This document shows positions 9,269 to 18,391 of a stretch of 64,000 bases of DNA, in pieces (the first letter of the stretch is position 1; every line of letters begins with the position of its first letter). Where the stretch lies: positions 14,814 to 78,813 of the forward strand of contig JAFTUV010000026.1 in the NCBI GenBank assembly GCA_017466065.1. The letters run 5' to 3'. A program made the position numbers and the translations under genes. The notes under the pieces are model-generated. The model was not told where the DNA came from, made no database searches, and saw only the letters and a program-made list of their open reading frames with translations. This stretch comes from Bacteroidaceae bacterium. GTDB taxonomy: Bacteria > Bacteroidota > Bacteroidia > Bacteroidales > Bacteroidaceae.

Positions 9269-9317
9269 TATAGCAATAAAGGGTTTCAGTATAAAGCTGA
9301 AACCCTTTATTGCTATA
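9269..9317. terminator. Bidirectional hairpin between convergent genes
   Basis: Perfect 21-bp inverted repeat (9269-9289 and 9297-9317, core AAAGGGTTTCAG) with a 7-nt loop, 12 nt after the fused oxidoreductase and before the minus-strand gene end at 9369. Neither side has a real T-run. The stability of the stem is the evidence. Confidence 0.7.
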
Positions 9318-9368
9318 TGCTGCTCGTGGCGATGAAGGCCCACGCTTGCATAGCTGCGCGCGGCAATA

Positions 9369-9923
9369 TTACCTCTCCCAGCCCTCTACGCGGTAAATCT
9401 TTTCCAATAGTTTTGTTTTCTCTCCGGTGACGGCGTTTCGGTGCCACACTTCGATGCGTGCGGCATAATAGTCGCCCCACACACCTTCATATATTGTAAA
9501 GTTCTTTTGGTTTACCAATTGGGTGAATGATGCGGTAGTTTCTATGTGCACTTTGCTCGCCTCCTCTATTCTCTCTTTTGAAAGAGGAATGCTTTTTGTT
9601 GCCTCGTAGCATTTGAGGTAAATGTCTCCCGCAGGCAGTGCAGGGTGGTGAAAGTCGTAAAGATACATTCCTCCTTGACAATTGTTGTAAATTTGCAAAT
9701 AGGTGTCGGTTGCAAGGCTGTCAACGGCTTTAAACGTTGAGCCTTCATCCATCGGTTGGTTGTATACAAGGCCGGCCGGGATTACGTGTCTTTTGCCAAA
9801 GTCGTCGTTGTCGGGGCCGAATGCTGCGTGAATGTAGCTTGCAATTTCAATGATTGAGCCAACTATCAGTATGATAATGGCAACCAACAGTGCCCAAAGG
9901 AATCTAATAATATGTTTTCCCAT
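9369..9923 (-). CDS. Membrane-anchored protein of unknown function
   Basis: 184 residues with one N-terminal membrane helix (about 7-30), then a soluble, presumably periplasmic domain rich in aromatic and charged residues. I do not recognise the family. It is the last gene of the ABC/GntR operon, 21 nt behind the regulator, so it may be an accessory factor of that transporter or a target of the same stress. That link is inferred from position only. Confidence 0.6.
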   Translation of the reverse strand: MGKHIIRFLWALLVAIIILIVGSIIEIASYIHAAFGPDNDDFGKRHVIPAGLVYNQPMDEGSTFKAVDSLATDTYLQIYNNCQGGMYLYDFHHPALPAGDIYLKCYEATKSIPLSKERIEEASKVHIETTASFTQLVNQKNFTIYEGVWGDYYAARIEVWHRNAVTGEKTKLLEKIYRVEGWER

Positions 9924-9944
9924 TTCTCAATAGTTTGTTTAATG

Positions 9945-10289
9945 TTACAATAGCTTCATCAGTTCCTCTTTTGTTATTCCCAAAAGCTCGGCTTTTGCCT
10001 TGAATTGCGGCAGGTCTTTTTCGAGAAACTCCTTCCGCTGCTTCTCCTTTATCCTCTCCCTTGCTCCCTCTTTTACAAAATAGCCGAGGCCGCGCTTGTT
10101 GTAGATAATATCGTCGCCTTCCAGCAGTTGATAGGTGCGCACAATGGTGTTGGGGTTTACGCCGAGTGTCGCACCCATTTCTCGCACCGATGGAATGCGG
10201 CTCTCCTCCTCCCACGTGTGGCAAAGGATGCGTTCCTGCATCATTTCGGCCATTTGCAGATATATAGGTTTATGTTCGCTGAACTCCAT
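9945..10289 (-). CDS. GntR-family regulator, YtrA type
   Basis: 114 residues: a winged helix-turn-helix (about 8-75, including PIYLQMAEMMQERIL, IPSVREMGATLGVNPNTI and the wing IYNKRGLGYFV) and a short C-terminal helix tail instead of a large effector domain. This is the layout of the YtrA subfamily, which represses neighbouring ABC exporter operons. It sits 4 nt downstream of the second membrane-protein gene, so it probably regulates its own operon. Confidence 0.88.
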   Translation of the reverse strand: MEFSEHKPIYLQMAEMMQERILCHTWEEESRIPSVREMGATLGVNPNTIVRTYQLLEGDDIIYNKRGLGYFVKEGARERIKEKQRKEFLEKDLPQFKAKAELLGITKEELMKLL

Positions 10290-10293
10290 TGTG

Positions 10294-10992
10294 CTATGCT
10301 TTTATTTTTCGGGTGATGTAATAAACGACTATCTGGAATACAAATATATTGACAATTGCGATGAAATTAAGCACTTGTGACAAATAAGTTGGTGCTACGT
10401 TTCCGTTGAAGGCAAAATCGAGTACCGCTCCAATAAAATAGAGTTCTATAATGGTGGTTGCTATTATAACCACTATGCCTCTCCAAATTCCGTATCTGTT
10501 AAATATGAGCAGAAAAAAGGTATTCAGGCTTATTCCGCCCCACATAACCGTAATAAAATGGATTACTCCGGTTGTGTCGGACAGGCTCACGAGATATTCA
10601 AATGAAAATCCTGTGGCAATAAAATTTAGGCAGATGGTGGTGAGTGTGATTATTACAGGTGTGGTGATGAATGTATTTACAAGCATAGAGAGGTATTTCT
10701 CGCAGTTGCTTGCCGGTAACATTATGCGCAGGGTGTTTTTGCCTTTTTTCACCATACTGCCATAAAAGATAAAAGGGGATAGGCCCAGAATCATAAGCAG
10801 TGAATTGCTTGTTATCCCGAATATGGGATTGAAGCTTTCAAACTCTACGTTTGCGATGAGGATTGCTCGTATAATAAGAACTATCGATAGGATGGCAATT
10901 CCTACCAAAATAACGTTGTATATACAGTTGCTGCTCTTGTTGTCGTATATTATGAGCTTTACCCAGCGTCTAATGTTCAATGTGTTATTCAT
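10294..10992 (-). CDS. ABC transporter membrane subunit (paralogue 2)
   Basis: 232 residues with about six hydrophobic helices. The N-terminus (RRWVKLIIYDNKSSN) and the motif MLPASNCEKYLSMLVNTF resemble the neighbouring membrane gene (RFAKLFIYEQKSSN, MLPASSLEKYLSMAINT), which points to a duplication and a heterodimer. It overlaps nothing and sits 1 nt behind that paralogue. Known: such two-permease/one-ATPase/GntR operons occur widely in Bacteroidales. The substrate is unknown. Confidence 0.75.
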   Translation of the reverse strand: MNNTLNIRRWVKLIIYDNKSSNCIYNVILVGIAILSIVLIIRAILIANVEFESFNPIFGITSNSLLMILGLSPFIFYGSMVKKGKNTLRIMLPASNCEKYLSMLVNTFITTPVIITLTTICLNFIATGFSFEYLVSLSDTTGVIHFITVMWGGISLNTFFLLIFNRYGIWRGIVVIIATTIIELYFIGAVLDFAFNGNVAPTYLSQVLNFIAIVNIFVFQIVVYYITRKIKA

Positions 10993-10993
10993 A

Positions 10994-11626
10994 TTATTCT
11001 ATACTCTTAATTTTTAAATAAATGAAAAATTGCAAAATTACTGTTGCAAGCAAAATGAAACAGATGTGCTCTGCTTCCTGAAATTCTCTTCGTAACGGCC
11101 CGCTGAAAAAGTATAGCGATATTATTATCAAGCCTTGCAGAATGCTGTTGCGACTCATCGACGAAAAGTAGAGGAATGTTACAATGCTTATTATTTCTGC
11201 TTGAATGCATAGTGAGAGCAGGCTCGGCAGTTGAAACTGCATTCCTGGAATTTCACCTTGGAACCTTACAGCGGCGAGTGTCAGTGAAATTGCGGTCGAC
11301 AATATTACATAAGTTGCGGGTACCACAATAAGCGTGTTTATTGCCATCGAGAGATATTTTTCGAGGCTGCTTGCGGGTAGCATCTTATATAAATCTCTTT
11401 TCTCTCTCTTTAACAGCGGATAGTAGAATGCAACGGAGAAATATCCAAGAATTATAGCAATCTTTGTAGAAAATGGCGTAATAATATTAACCACAAATAT
11501 ATTCAAAAGCGTTACGGCTGTTCCGTAAAGAATTACGAATATAAATATGTTGCGCAGAAAATTGCTGCTTTTTTGTTCGTAAATGAATAGCTTTGCGAAA
11601 CGTGCAGGGTTGAATAGTGTGTTCAT
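10994..11626 (-). CDS. ABC transporter membrane subunit (paralogue 1)
   Basis: 210 residues with about six predicted membrane helices and the same N-terminal and MLPASS-EKYLSM motifs as the following gene. It lies 6 nt after the ATPase gene. It probably pairs with that paralogue around the ATPase dimer. The transported substrate cannot be read from the sequence. Confidence 0.75.
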   Translation of the reverse strand: MNTLFNPARFAKLFIYEQKSSNFLRNIFIFVILYGTAVTLLNIFVVNIITPFSTKIAIILGYFSVAFYYPLLKREKRDLYKMLPASSLEKYLSMAINTLIVVPATYVILSTAISLTLAAVRFQGEIPGMQFQLPSLLSLCIQAEIISIVTFLYFSSMSRNSILQGLIIISLYFFSGPLRREFQEAEHICFILLATVILQFFIYLKIKSIE

Positions 11627-11632
11627 CGTGGG

Positions 11633-12433
11633 TTACTTTTTCAAATTTATATAATTGAAAAGAAGCTCAATGTCGATGTTACTCTCTTCGCCGCCGTTGT
11701 TGGGTGCAATATAGTTATAACCGTTTATGCTCTCTTCGCTGTAAAGGGCGTCGGCGGGAAGCTCTCTTGCCGTGCCGCAGATATATTCATTTTGCAGGGA
11801 GGCTATGCTTGCGTCGGTTACAATGTTCTTGTCTTTAAGAATTACAATGTGGTCGAGCAGGGTGGAAATTTCTCTTATCTGGTGCGTGGCGATGATTATG
11901 CAACGTTCATCGCTCATATAACGCGAAATTAACTGCCTGAATTCTCCCTTGCTTGTAACATCGAGTCCGTTGGTAGGTTCGTCGAGCAACAGATAGGGGG
12001 TGTTAAGCGCAAGGGCGAAGGCTATGAATGCTTTTTTGCTCTCGCCGGTGGAGAGATTGCTGAATTTTGCGTTAATGTCGATGTGTATTTCTTTCATCAA
12101 CTGCTCAAACTCTTCATAATTGAAGGTGGGGTAGAATTGCCCATATTCGCGCGCATATGTGCTTATCTTGTTTATTGTTGCCTGCGGATGCTCGGGCAGA
12201 TAGAAGAGGCCCGACAGTGTTTCGGGCGTGCGTTTGAATGGGTTTTCCCCCTCAACCGCAATATACCCATTCTTGCTCATAAGAATGCCGCATATTAGTT
12301 TCAGTAGCGTGGTTTTCCCCGCGCCGTTGGGTCCCAGAAGACCATAAATTCTTCCTTTCTCAAATTGTGTGCCTGCATCTTTGAGCACCTCTTTTTTGCC
12401 GTAGTTGAAATTTAGATTGCGAATTTGTATCAT
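11633..12433 (-). CDS. ABC transporter ATP-binding protein
   Basis: 266-residue ATPase with Walker A GPNGAGKTT (34-42), signature LSTGE, canonical Walker B LLLDEPTNGLD and the H-loop IATHQIRE. The C-terminal 60 residues form an extension of the kind seen in drug- or antibiotic-resistance exporters. It is the first gene of a five-gene operon with a clear promoter upstream. Confidence 0.92.
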   Translation of the reverse strand: MIQIRNLNFNYGKKEVLKDAGTQFEKGRIYGLLGPNGAGKTTLLKLICGILMSKNGYIAVEGENPFKRTPETLSGLFYLPEHPQATINKISTYAREYGQFYPTFNYEEFEQLMKEIHIDINAKFSNLSTGESKKAFIAFALALNTPYLLLDEPTNGLDVTSKGEFRQLISRYMSDERCIIIATHQIREISTLLDHIVILKDKNIVTDASIASLQNEYICGTARELPADALYSEESINGYNYIAPNNGGEESNIDIELLFNYINLKK

Positions 12434-12458
12434 AGTGTATTAGTTAATTAGTACATTG

Positions 12459-12490
12459 CAAAGGTAAAGGCTTTGTTTTTATCTTGCAAA
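12459..12490 (-). promoter_or_regulatory. Promoter of the ABC/GntR operon
   Basis: On the minus strand, TTTG (12487-12490) and TACCTTTG (12459-12466) are separated by 20 nt. This is one of the best matches to the Bacteroidetes -33/-7 consensus in the window. The operon start is at 12433. A repressor such as the operon's GntR protein would be expected to bind here. Confidence 0.8.
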
Positions 12491-12522
12491 TATTTATGCT
12501 GGAATTTTTATGGGATTTTTTT

Positions 12523-12543
12523 CACTCTCTTTTCAAGAGAGTG
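12523..12543. other. Short inverted repeat behind the helicase gene
   Basis: CACTCTCTT and AAGAGAGTG form a 9-bp stem just after the minus-strand helicase stop. In the minus direction it is followed by A rather than T residues, so it is not a classical terminator. Confidence 0.4.
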
Positions 12544-12554
12544 GGGCGGCGGTG

Positions 12555-15476
12555 TTACACCTCCTCGATTAGTGCCTTGTAGATGGGCGACAGGGCAAGA
12601 ATATCCCTGTTGCCGAAGATGAACATCTGGCGGCGTGCGCGGGTGAGTGCAACGTTTAGCTTGCGGTCGATGGGGGTGCCGTCGGCGTCGGGAACAGGTG
12701 CCGAGAGAATATCAATTTGTGCGGCGTTGCTTATGGTGGTGCCGAAGAGAATTATCTCGCGCTGCGAGCCTTGGAAACGCTCCACGGTGTCAATCACAAT
12801 ATCCTTGCTACGGGGAATGTCGAGTTTCGCAATCTCTTTTGTTACCATTGCAATCTGGCTGCGGAAGGGTACTATTATTCCAATCTCCTGCGAGGGGTTG
12901 CAGGGGTTGCCGTTAGTCTCCCTCACCTTGTAATATGCTTGCACGAAGAGGGCAATCTCCTGCGCCTCGTTTCGGTTCACTTTGGGGGTTCCGCTTTTGT
13001 CGGGCCCTATGTTTATGAAGGCTGCGCGACGGGTTGCCATTGTTGTTTGTCGGGCATCTTTTTTGTCATACAGCGGGTATAATAGTTCCTCTTGCTGGTG
13101 GGGCAGGGGAATTGGTTCGAGTATGCTGTTGTAGAAGTGGCGGTTGGCAAATTGGTTTATTGCGGGGTGCATACGCCCTTGGCGATTGAGCGTGGCTGTG
13201 ATGCCTTTGAGGGGGTGCGTGTGGTACCATTTGTAGAGACGCTCGAAGAGCGATGTTCCATAATCGTGTATGCCTATTTTGTTTAGTATCGGGGCAGTAA
13301 CCTTTGTGTATGCGCTGTTTTGTGCTACCACAGCAGGCAACTGCTTGGGGTCGCCTATGAGTATGAATTTCTTTATCGCAACCTCTTTCTTGGGGGTGGT
13401 TGCTGCCCAAAGGCCGGCAAGCTGCGACTCTAAAATCTGCGTTGCTTCGTCTATTATGGCAACATCGAATTGTTTGAGTGAGAATAGCTCTTTGCGTCCG
13501 GTGAGCGAGGCTACCGTGCCCACGAAAATGCGGTGCTCCTGCATTGTGGTTCTTATCTGTTCGCGATTAGTGCAGTGGGCTATTGTGTTTTTTAGCAGGC
13601 GGTGGCGGTGCTTGGCGGCACAGCTCTGCTCGCTACCTATTCTTATATAGGCCGGTGAGCCCGGGATACTTTCGAGCGCTTCACATATTTCGTCGACGGC
13701 GCGGTTGGTGTATGATGCGAGCAGAATATTCTGCTCTTCGTAGTTGTGAAATTCCTGCACCATACTTTTGAGTGCCTGTGAGGTTTTTCCCGTTCCGGGA
13801 GGGCCCACGAGCATAAAGAGTTCCTCGGCCTGCTTGGCTTGCAACACAATGTTGTCGATATATTCGTTGGTGTATCTCCCTTTGAGGGTGAGCGAGTGGT
13901 CGATGCGTGGTGCGCGGCGTGTGAGCAGCAGGTCGATGCGCTCCCGAGGGGCGGCGAGCAGGCTTGCAAGGTCGCGGAAGGTGGCGCGGAAGGTGCTGTC
14001 GAGGTGGTCGTGCTCCATTGCGTATCGGCTGCCGGTGGGGTAGAGGTTACGGTTTTTCTGCTTGTGGCGCAGATGTATGGTAACCTCCTCGGGGGTGATG
14101 GTTGTGAGCGTGCCACGGGTAACCTGTCTGTTGGTGGCATTGTGCCCATCGTTGTCGCGACGATAGAGGAATACCGTGTCGCCGGCTCTGAAATTGGGGT
14201 AGAACTCTTCGCTGTATGCAGGGAGCGAGAGGGTTATTTCGCTTATTCCCTCTTCGCTGTCGAAAGATTTTATTTCAAGGTCTATAAGAATGTTGCCATT
14301 CTCTATTTTGCTCTCCAACGGGGCGTTCCAAATATCGGCGAAGCTGCGGCCGCGCTCATAGTCGCCATTGCCCATTTTGGCAAGATACATTTCGCGTGCC
14401 ACAAAGGCTGCGTTCCCGAAGAAATACTCTTGCAGGGTGGCGTCGGCATTTTGTATGGGGGCAAGCGTCTGCTCTATGTGCGGGCGCAGATAGTTGCACC
14501 ACAGCTTGCCGCAGTCGCCTCTCTCGTTTAAATCCTCGGCGGCGATGCTTGTGAGAATCTTTCGCAGCCCATCCTCTTGCATTTGAGTGAGCAGTGCCAC
14601 AATCTTGTTGCGCAACATAAGCGTGCGGCTCGTTTCGGCTATGCTCGATTCCTGTTTATAAAAACGGGGGTAGCGCGAGTAGAAAAGATAGGGGCGGATG
14701 TGCTCGCGCGGTATTTGCAGCGAGTAGCAGAGCATCTCTTTGTAGAGCGACATTTGTATGCGGTGCTCCACCTTCGGGCCGCCGTTGAATTCATCGGCTT
14801 TGCCCGATTTTAATTCTATAAGGTGGCTGCAATCACTTTGCAGAAGGTCGATGCGCCCTTGAAGGCCGAGCGGTTCGCAGAAGAACGATGGTTCAAGATA
14901 GAGGCGGTCGCGACGGTAGTCGTCGGCAGCCTCAATGCCTGTGCTGCCCATCTTCATCTGTATGTTGTTGAAGTGGTTGCGCGCCCGAGCGAAAAAGTCG
15001 CTGTCAATTTCGTCGCACACGGAGAGGGGCAGGGTGTAGTCGCGGAAGAATTTTTGCATCGACTCGCTGTATGTGGCGGGCCGTTCACGCTCCTCGTTCA
15101 CGCAGTCGTCGAGAAACAGGTTGGCGGCCTCTCCAAGCAAGCGTGCGGCACTGTCGCCACTCTGTTCGAACATATTTATTATGTAGCCTAATGCCGGTGA
15201 ACCGTATGGCTGCACGCAGCGTGCGAGTGCCGAAATATCTATAAGGTAATCGGGTTCATATATTATGTCGCGCGGGTGCAGAGTACCGTCGGGTGCAGTG
15301 GTAACCGATAGTATATTCAGCTTGCAACCTTTGACGAGCAACTGCGGCAACTGCGCGTAGCAAGCCTCGGCAGGCAACGCCACAGAAAGCCTCGTGCCAT
15401 CTTTGTCGTGCCCTGTAATTACCCCCTCGTTGTATGCCTCAAAGGTTATCTGCTTGCGTAAAAAACTCTCCTGCAT
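12555..15476 (-). CDS. Dna2-like nuclease-helicase (PD-(D/E)XK + SF1B)
   Basis: 973 residues. An N-terminal domain of unknown fold is followed by a PD-(D/E)XK nuclease (GRIDLL with the Asp near residue 208, LIELKSGK near 220, then a Q-containing helix HRIQMSLYKEML), a beta-rich linker and an SF1 helicase. The helicase has Walker A GPPGTGKTS (about 557), DEAT (about 673), LIGDPKQLPAV, a RQGRMHPAI motif, VERFQGSQRE and a C-terminal ALTRARRQ. Order and motifs match the Dna2/NAM7-like family. I do not see the C-X2-C-X5-C pattern of the Fe-S cluster of eukaryotic Dna2. A longer frame reaches 15638 but overlaps the upstream gene by 157 nt. The ATG at 15476 leaves a 5-nt gap and is preferred. Confidence 0.9.
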   Translation of the reverse strand: MQESFLRKQITFEAYNEGVITGHDKDGTRLSVALPAEACYAQLPQLLVKGCKLNILSVTTAPDGTLHPRDIIYEPDYLIDISALARCVQPYGSPALGYIINMFEQSGDSAARLLGEAANLFLDDCVNEERERPATYSESMQKFFRDYTLPLSVCDEIDSDFFARARNHFNNIQMKMGSTGIEAADDYRRDRLYLEPSFFCEPLGLQGRIDLLQSDCSHLIELKSGKADEFNGGPKVEHRIQMSLYKEMLCYSLQIPREHIRPYLFYSRYPRFYKQESSIAETSRTLMLRNKIVALLTQMQEDGLRKILTSIAAEDLNERGDCGKLWCNYLRPHIEQTLAPIQNADATLQEYFFGNAAFVAREMYLAKMGNGDYERGRSFADIWNAPLESKIENGNILIDLEIKSFDSEEGISEITLSLPAYSEEFYPNFRAGDTVFLYRRDNDGHNATNRQVTRGTLTTITPEEVTIHLRHKQKNRNLYPTGSRYAMEHDHLDSTFRATFRDLASLLAAPRERIDLLLTRRAPRIDHSLTLKGRYTNEYIDNIVLQAKQAEELFMLVGPPGTGKTSQALKSMVQEFHNYEEQNILLASYTNRAVDEICEALESIPGSPAYIRIGSEQSCAAKHRHRLLKNTIAHCTNREQIRTTMQEHRIFVGTVASLTGRKELFSLKQFDVAIIDEATQILESQLAGLWAATTPKKEVAIKKFILIGDPKQLPAVVAQNSAYTKVTAPILNKIGIHDYGTSLFERLYKWYHTHPLKGITATLNRQGRMHPAINQFANRHFYNSILEPIPLPHQQEELLYPLYDKKDARQTTMATRRAAFINIGPDKSGTPKVNRNEAQEIALFVQAYYKVRETNGNPCNPSQEIGIIVPFRSQIAMVTKEIAKLDIPRSKDIVIDTVERFQGSQREIILFGTTISNAAQIDILSAPVPDADGTPIDRKLNVALTRARRQMFIFGNRDILALSPIYKALIEEV

Positions 15477-15481
15477 ATATA

Positions 15482-16219
15482 TCAATCGGTTAATTTTATG
15501 GTAGTGTCGTTGGCAAGCAGGGTATTTATGGAGTCGTTGTAACGCTCTTGCAGTATATTGTATCTGCGCCAGGTGCGTTTCACTTTTTTCACGAAGGATA
15601 GTGTCTGCTTCCAGTCGCTGAACGAGCCGTTGCGGCACACGCTGTCGGTGTAATATTGGGGCTCTCCTTTAAGGATGAGGAAGGAGTCGACATTCTGGTG
15701 CCACACGTAGCGCGGGCGACCATATTTCTGTGCAAGGTTCATTGCGTCGCCAATGTGTCCGGCACCGGCGTTGTACGATGCAAGAATGAAATTACTGCGC
15801 TCCTCGAAATTATCTATGCGGCGGTACAGGTGATTGAGACTGCCCAGCAGTTCGGCCGCAGCCATAATATTGCTTCTCGTATCCATACACAGGGAGTCGG
15901 GAATGCCAAAGCCGCGCAACGTGGCGGGCATCACCTGCATCACTCCGCAAGCACCCACGCCCGATACGGCAGTGCTGTCGAAACGCGATTCGGTGAAGGC
16001 TATGGCTGCAATAAATTTCCAATCCCACCCGAGCGTGTCGGCCGCTTCGCGGAATTTCTTGTCGTATGGCGAAATTGTTACGTGGGGAGAAATGTATTTA
16101 TATTGCGGCGTGTATACATAAACCCCTTTTACCTTGCCACGGAATATAACATCGCCCTCTGTTACAAACATAACAAAGGCAATGATGAGGGCAATGGGGT
16201 ATATGTATCTCAATCGCAT
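15482..16219 (-). CDS. Membrane-bound lytic transglycosylase, SLT domain
   Basis: 245 residues: one N-terminal membrane anchor (about 7-22), then a GH23/SLT domain that cleaves the MurNAc-GlcNAc bond of peptidoglycan. The catalytic glutamate is E77 in AFTESRFD. GACGVMQVMPAT and ILASYNAGAGH are the other family motifs, and VWHQNVDSFL follows. The architecture resembles the MltF catalytic part without its solute-binding domain. It lies 5 nt upstream of the nuclease-helicase and probably shares its transcript. Confidence 0.92.
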   Translation of the reverse strand: MRLRYIYPIALIIAFVMFVTEGDVIFRGKVKGVYVYTPQYKYISPHVTISPYDKKFREAADTLGWDWKFIAAIAFTESRFDSTAVSGVGACGVMQVMPATLRGFGIPDSLCMDTRSNIMAAAELLGSLNHLYRRIDNFEERSNFILASYNAGAGHIGDAMNLAQKYGRPRYVWHQNVDSFLILKGEPQYYTDSVCRNGSFSDWKQTLSFVKKVKRTWRRYNILQERYNDSINTLLANDTTIKLTD

Positions 16220-16406
16220 AATGGGCTATTTGTTAAGGCAAGTTCTATAAATTATGAAAAATCATCCTTAATGTTGCAGGCACAGTTCCGGCTACTTTTG
16301 GCTTTGTTTTTGTATCTTGTTTATTTTTATTCAGTTGCATAGCCCGCTGCGCGCGCATTATAAAAACAAGCAATCTACTAAAAATAATTACCAAAATTGT
16401 CGCGGC

Positions 16407-17030
16407 CTAATTTATAGAACCGGCTTTAAGAAAGTAGCCTATTGACATTTGTAGCATCTGTATCGCCTTTTTGTTGTGCCCGCCTTGTGGAATTATTATG
16501 TCGGCAAATTTCTTGGTGGGCTCGATAAATTCCCAATGCATCTCCTTTACAATGCGCTCGTAGCGCGAGATTACAGTTTCGGGAGTGCGACCACGCTCTA
16601 TTATGTCGCGTCTTATGAGGCGTATGAGGCGGTCGTCGGCATCGGCATCAACATACACTTTAAGGTCCATAAGGTCACGCAGCTCGGGGCTCACAAGTGC
16701 CATAATACCCTCGATTATTATAATCTCCTTGGGTTCTATGTGCACAACCTCGGGCTGGCGCGTACAGGTAATATATGAATATGTGGGCTGTTCCACGGCC
16801 TTTCCCTCGCGCAACATCGTAATCTGTTCCACAAGCAGGTCCCAGTCGAACGCATCGGGGTGGTCGAAATTTATGAATTGCCTCTCCTCGACGGGAACGT
16901 GGCTGCTGTCCTTGTAGTAGGAGTCTTGCGGAATTACCACCACCGATGCCTCGGGCAACGAATTTACAATCTCCCTGACAACGGTCGTCTTTCCCGACCC
17001 TGTGCCTCCTGCAATGCCTATTATATACAT
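16407..17030 (-). CDS. udk: Uridine kinase
   Basis: Phosphorylates uridine and cytidine in pyrimidine salvage. 207 residues with the P-loop GIAGGTGSGKTT (5-16), YYKDSSHVPVEERQFINFDH and a lid region DADDRLIRLIRRDIIERGR. Length is typical. It is divergent from fba, with a shared 282-nt upstream region. Confidence 0.95.
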   Translation of the reverse strand: MYIIGIAGGTGSGKTTVVREIVNSLPEASVVVIPQDSYYKDSSHVPVEERQFINFDHPDAFDWDLLVEQITMLREGKAVEQPTYSYITCTRQPEVVHIEPKEIIIIEGIMALVSPELRDLMDLKVYVDADADDRLIRLIRRDIIERGRTPETVISRYERIVKEMHWEFIEPTKKFADIIIPQGGHNKKAIQMLQMSIGYFLKAGSIN

Positions 17031-17146
17031 AATCTGTCCTGTTTTTCTTTTCTATGCGGGAACCGTCGGCTCGCGAGCGGTTCTTTCTTTTTGCGAATTT
17101 ACTCTTTTTATTCGAAAAAATGCTTTGCAACCACAAAAAAAATAGC

Positions 17147-17162
17147 ATTTATGGCCATAAAT
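17147..17162. promoter_or_regulatory. 16-bp perfect palindrome between udk and fba
   Basis: ATTTATGGCCATAAAT is a perfect palindrome in the 282-nt divergent region, 80-95 nt upstream of the fba -7 box. It could be an operator for either gene. Only the symmetry is seen. Confidence 0.3.
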
Positions 17163-17240
17163 ACTATGCGTTTGCTGCATTTTTTTATTTTTGCGTCACT
17201 TTTTTTTGCCGATAATACTCACTATAAGGAAAGATTTTAC

Positions 17241-17248
17241 TAAATTTG
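17241..17248 (+). promoter_or_regulatory. -7 box of fba
   Basis: TAAATTTG matches the TAnnTTTG consensus, 65 nt before the fba ATG. No well-spaced -33 element is apparent. Confidence 0.5.
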
Positions 17249-17312
17249 CAAAGAATCCCTCAAAAGGGACTTGTAAAAGACTATTTTAATTACTTTTAAA
17301 GTATATAAAACT

Positions 17313-18314
17313 ATGGTAAATTTTAAAGAATTAGGTCTTGTGAACACTCGTGATATGTTTGCAAGAGCAATGAAAGGCGGCTACGCTATCCCTGCTTTCA
17401 ACTTCAACAATATGGAGCAGTTGCAGGCTATCGTAATGGCGGCAGTGGAAACAAAATCTCCCGTGATTCTTCAAGTATCGAGCGGTGCTCGCAAGTATGC
17501 CAACCAGACACTTCTCCGTTATATGGCAGAGGGTGCTGTTGAGTATGCAAAAGAGCTCGGTTGCGCTAATCCCGAGATTGTTCTTCACCTCGACCACGGT
17601 AACTCTTTCGAGTTGTGCAAGTCTTGTATCGATATGGGCTTCTCTTCTGTGATGATTGACGGTTCTCACCTCCCCTACGAGGAGAACGTGGCCCTCACAA
17701 AGAAGGTTGTCGAGTATGCTCACCAGTATGATGTTACTGTTGAGGGTGAGCTTGGTATCCTCGCAGGTGTTGAGGACGATGTTGTTGCCGAGCACCACAC
17801 TTATACTCGTCCCGAGGAGGTTGTTGACTTTGTCAGCAAGACCGGTTGCGACAGCTTGGCTATCTCTATCGGTACTTCTCACGGTGCAAACAAATTCAAG
17901 CCCGAGCAGTGCACACGCAACGAGAATGGTATCCTTGTTCCTCCTCCCTTGGCATTCGATGTACTCGAAGGCTGTATGAAGGAACTTCCCGGCTTCCCCA
18001 TCGTTCTTCACGGTTCTTCTTCTGTTCCTCAGGAGGAGGTTGCCACCATCAACAAATACGGTGGTGCATTGAAGGATGCTATCGGTATTCCCGAAGAGGA
18101 GCTTCGCAAGGCTGCTGCTCTTGCAGTTTGCAAAATCAACATCGACAGCGACAGCCGTTTGGCTATGACCGCAGCTATCCGCGAGATTTTCGCTACTCAG
18201 CCTGCTGAGTTCGACCCCCGCAAGTACCTCGGTCCCGCTCGCGAGAATATGAAGAAGCAGTACATCCACAAGATTGTGAATGTTCTTGGTTCTGACAACA
18301 AACTTGCTCAGTAA
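17313..18314 (+). CDS. fba: Fructose-bisphosphate aldolase, class II
   Basis: Zinc-dependent aldolase of glycolysis and gluconeogenesis, 333 residues. LHLDHGNSFE (91-100) holds the catalytic Asp and a zinc-ligand His. SSVMIDGSHLPYEEN, VEGELG and VLHGSSSVPQE are the remaining active-site segments. Strong codon bias suggests high expression. A monocistronic unit with its own promoter and terminator is likely. Confidence 0.96.
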   Translation: MVNFKELGLVNTRDMFARAMKGGYAIPAFNFNNMEQLQAIVMAAVETKSPVILQVSSGARKYANQTLLRYMAEGAVEYAKELGCANPEIVLHLDHGNSFELCKSCIDMGFSSVMIDGSHLPYEENVALTKKVVEYAHQYDVTVEGELGILAGVEDDVVAEHHTYTRPEEVVDFVSKTGCDSLAISIGTSHGANKFKPEQCTRNENGILVPPPLAFDVLEGCMKELPGFPIVLHGSSSVPQEEVATINKYGGALKDAIGIPEEELRKAAALAVCKINIDSDSRLAMTAAIREIFATQPAEFDPRKYLGPARENMKKQYIHKIVNVLGSDNKLAQ

Positions 18315-18335
18315 AGTATTTGTTTTCATAATTTC

Positions 18336-18373
18336 GCCCCCGACTCAATTTTGAAGTGAGTCGGGGGCTTTTT
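18336..18373 (+). terminator. Rho-independent terminator of fba
   Basis: Twelve-bp perfect stem GCCCCCGACTCA (18336-18347) / TGAGTCGGGGGC (18357-18368) with a 9-nt loop, followed by TTTTT. Confidence 0.92.
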
Positions 18374-18391
18374 AGTTTATGTGAAATCTTT

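Noticed and set aside
17331..18329. 332-codon open frame antisense to fba
   Set aside because: Shadow of a strongly biased gene; fba is certain.
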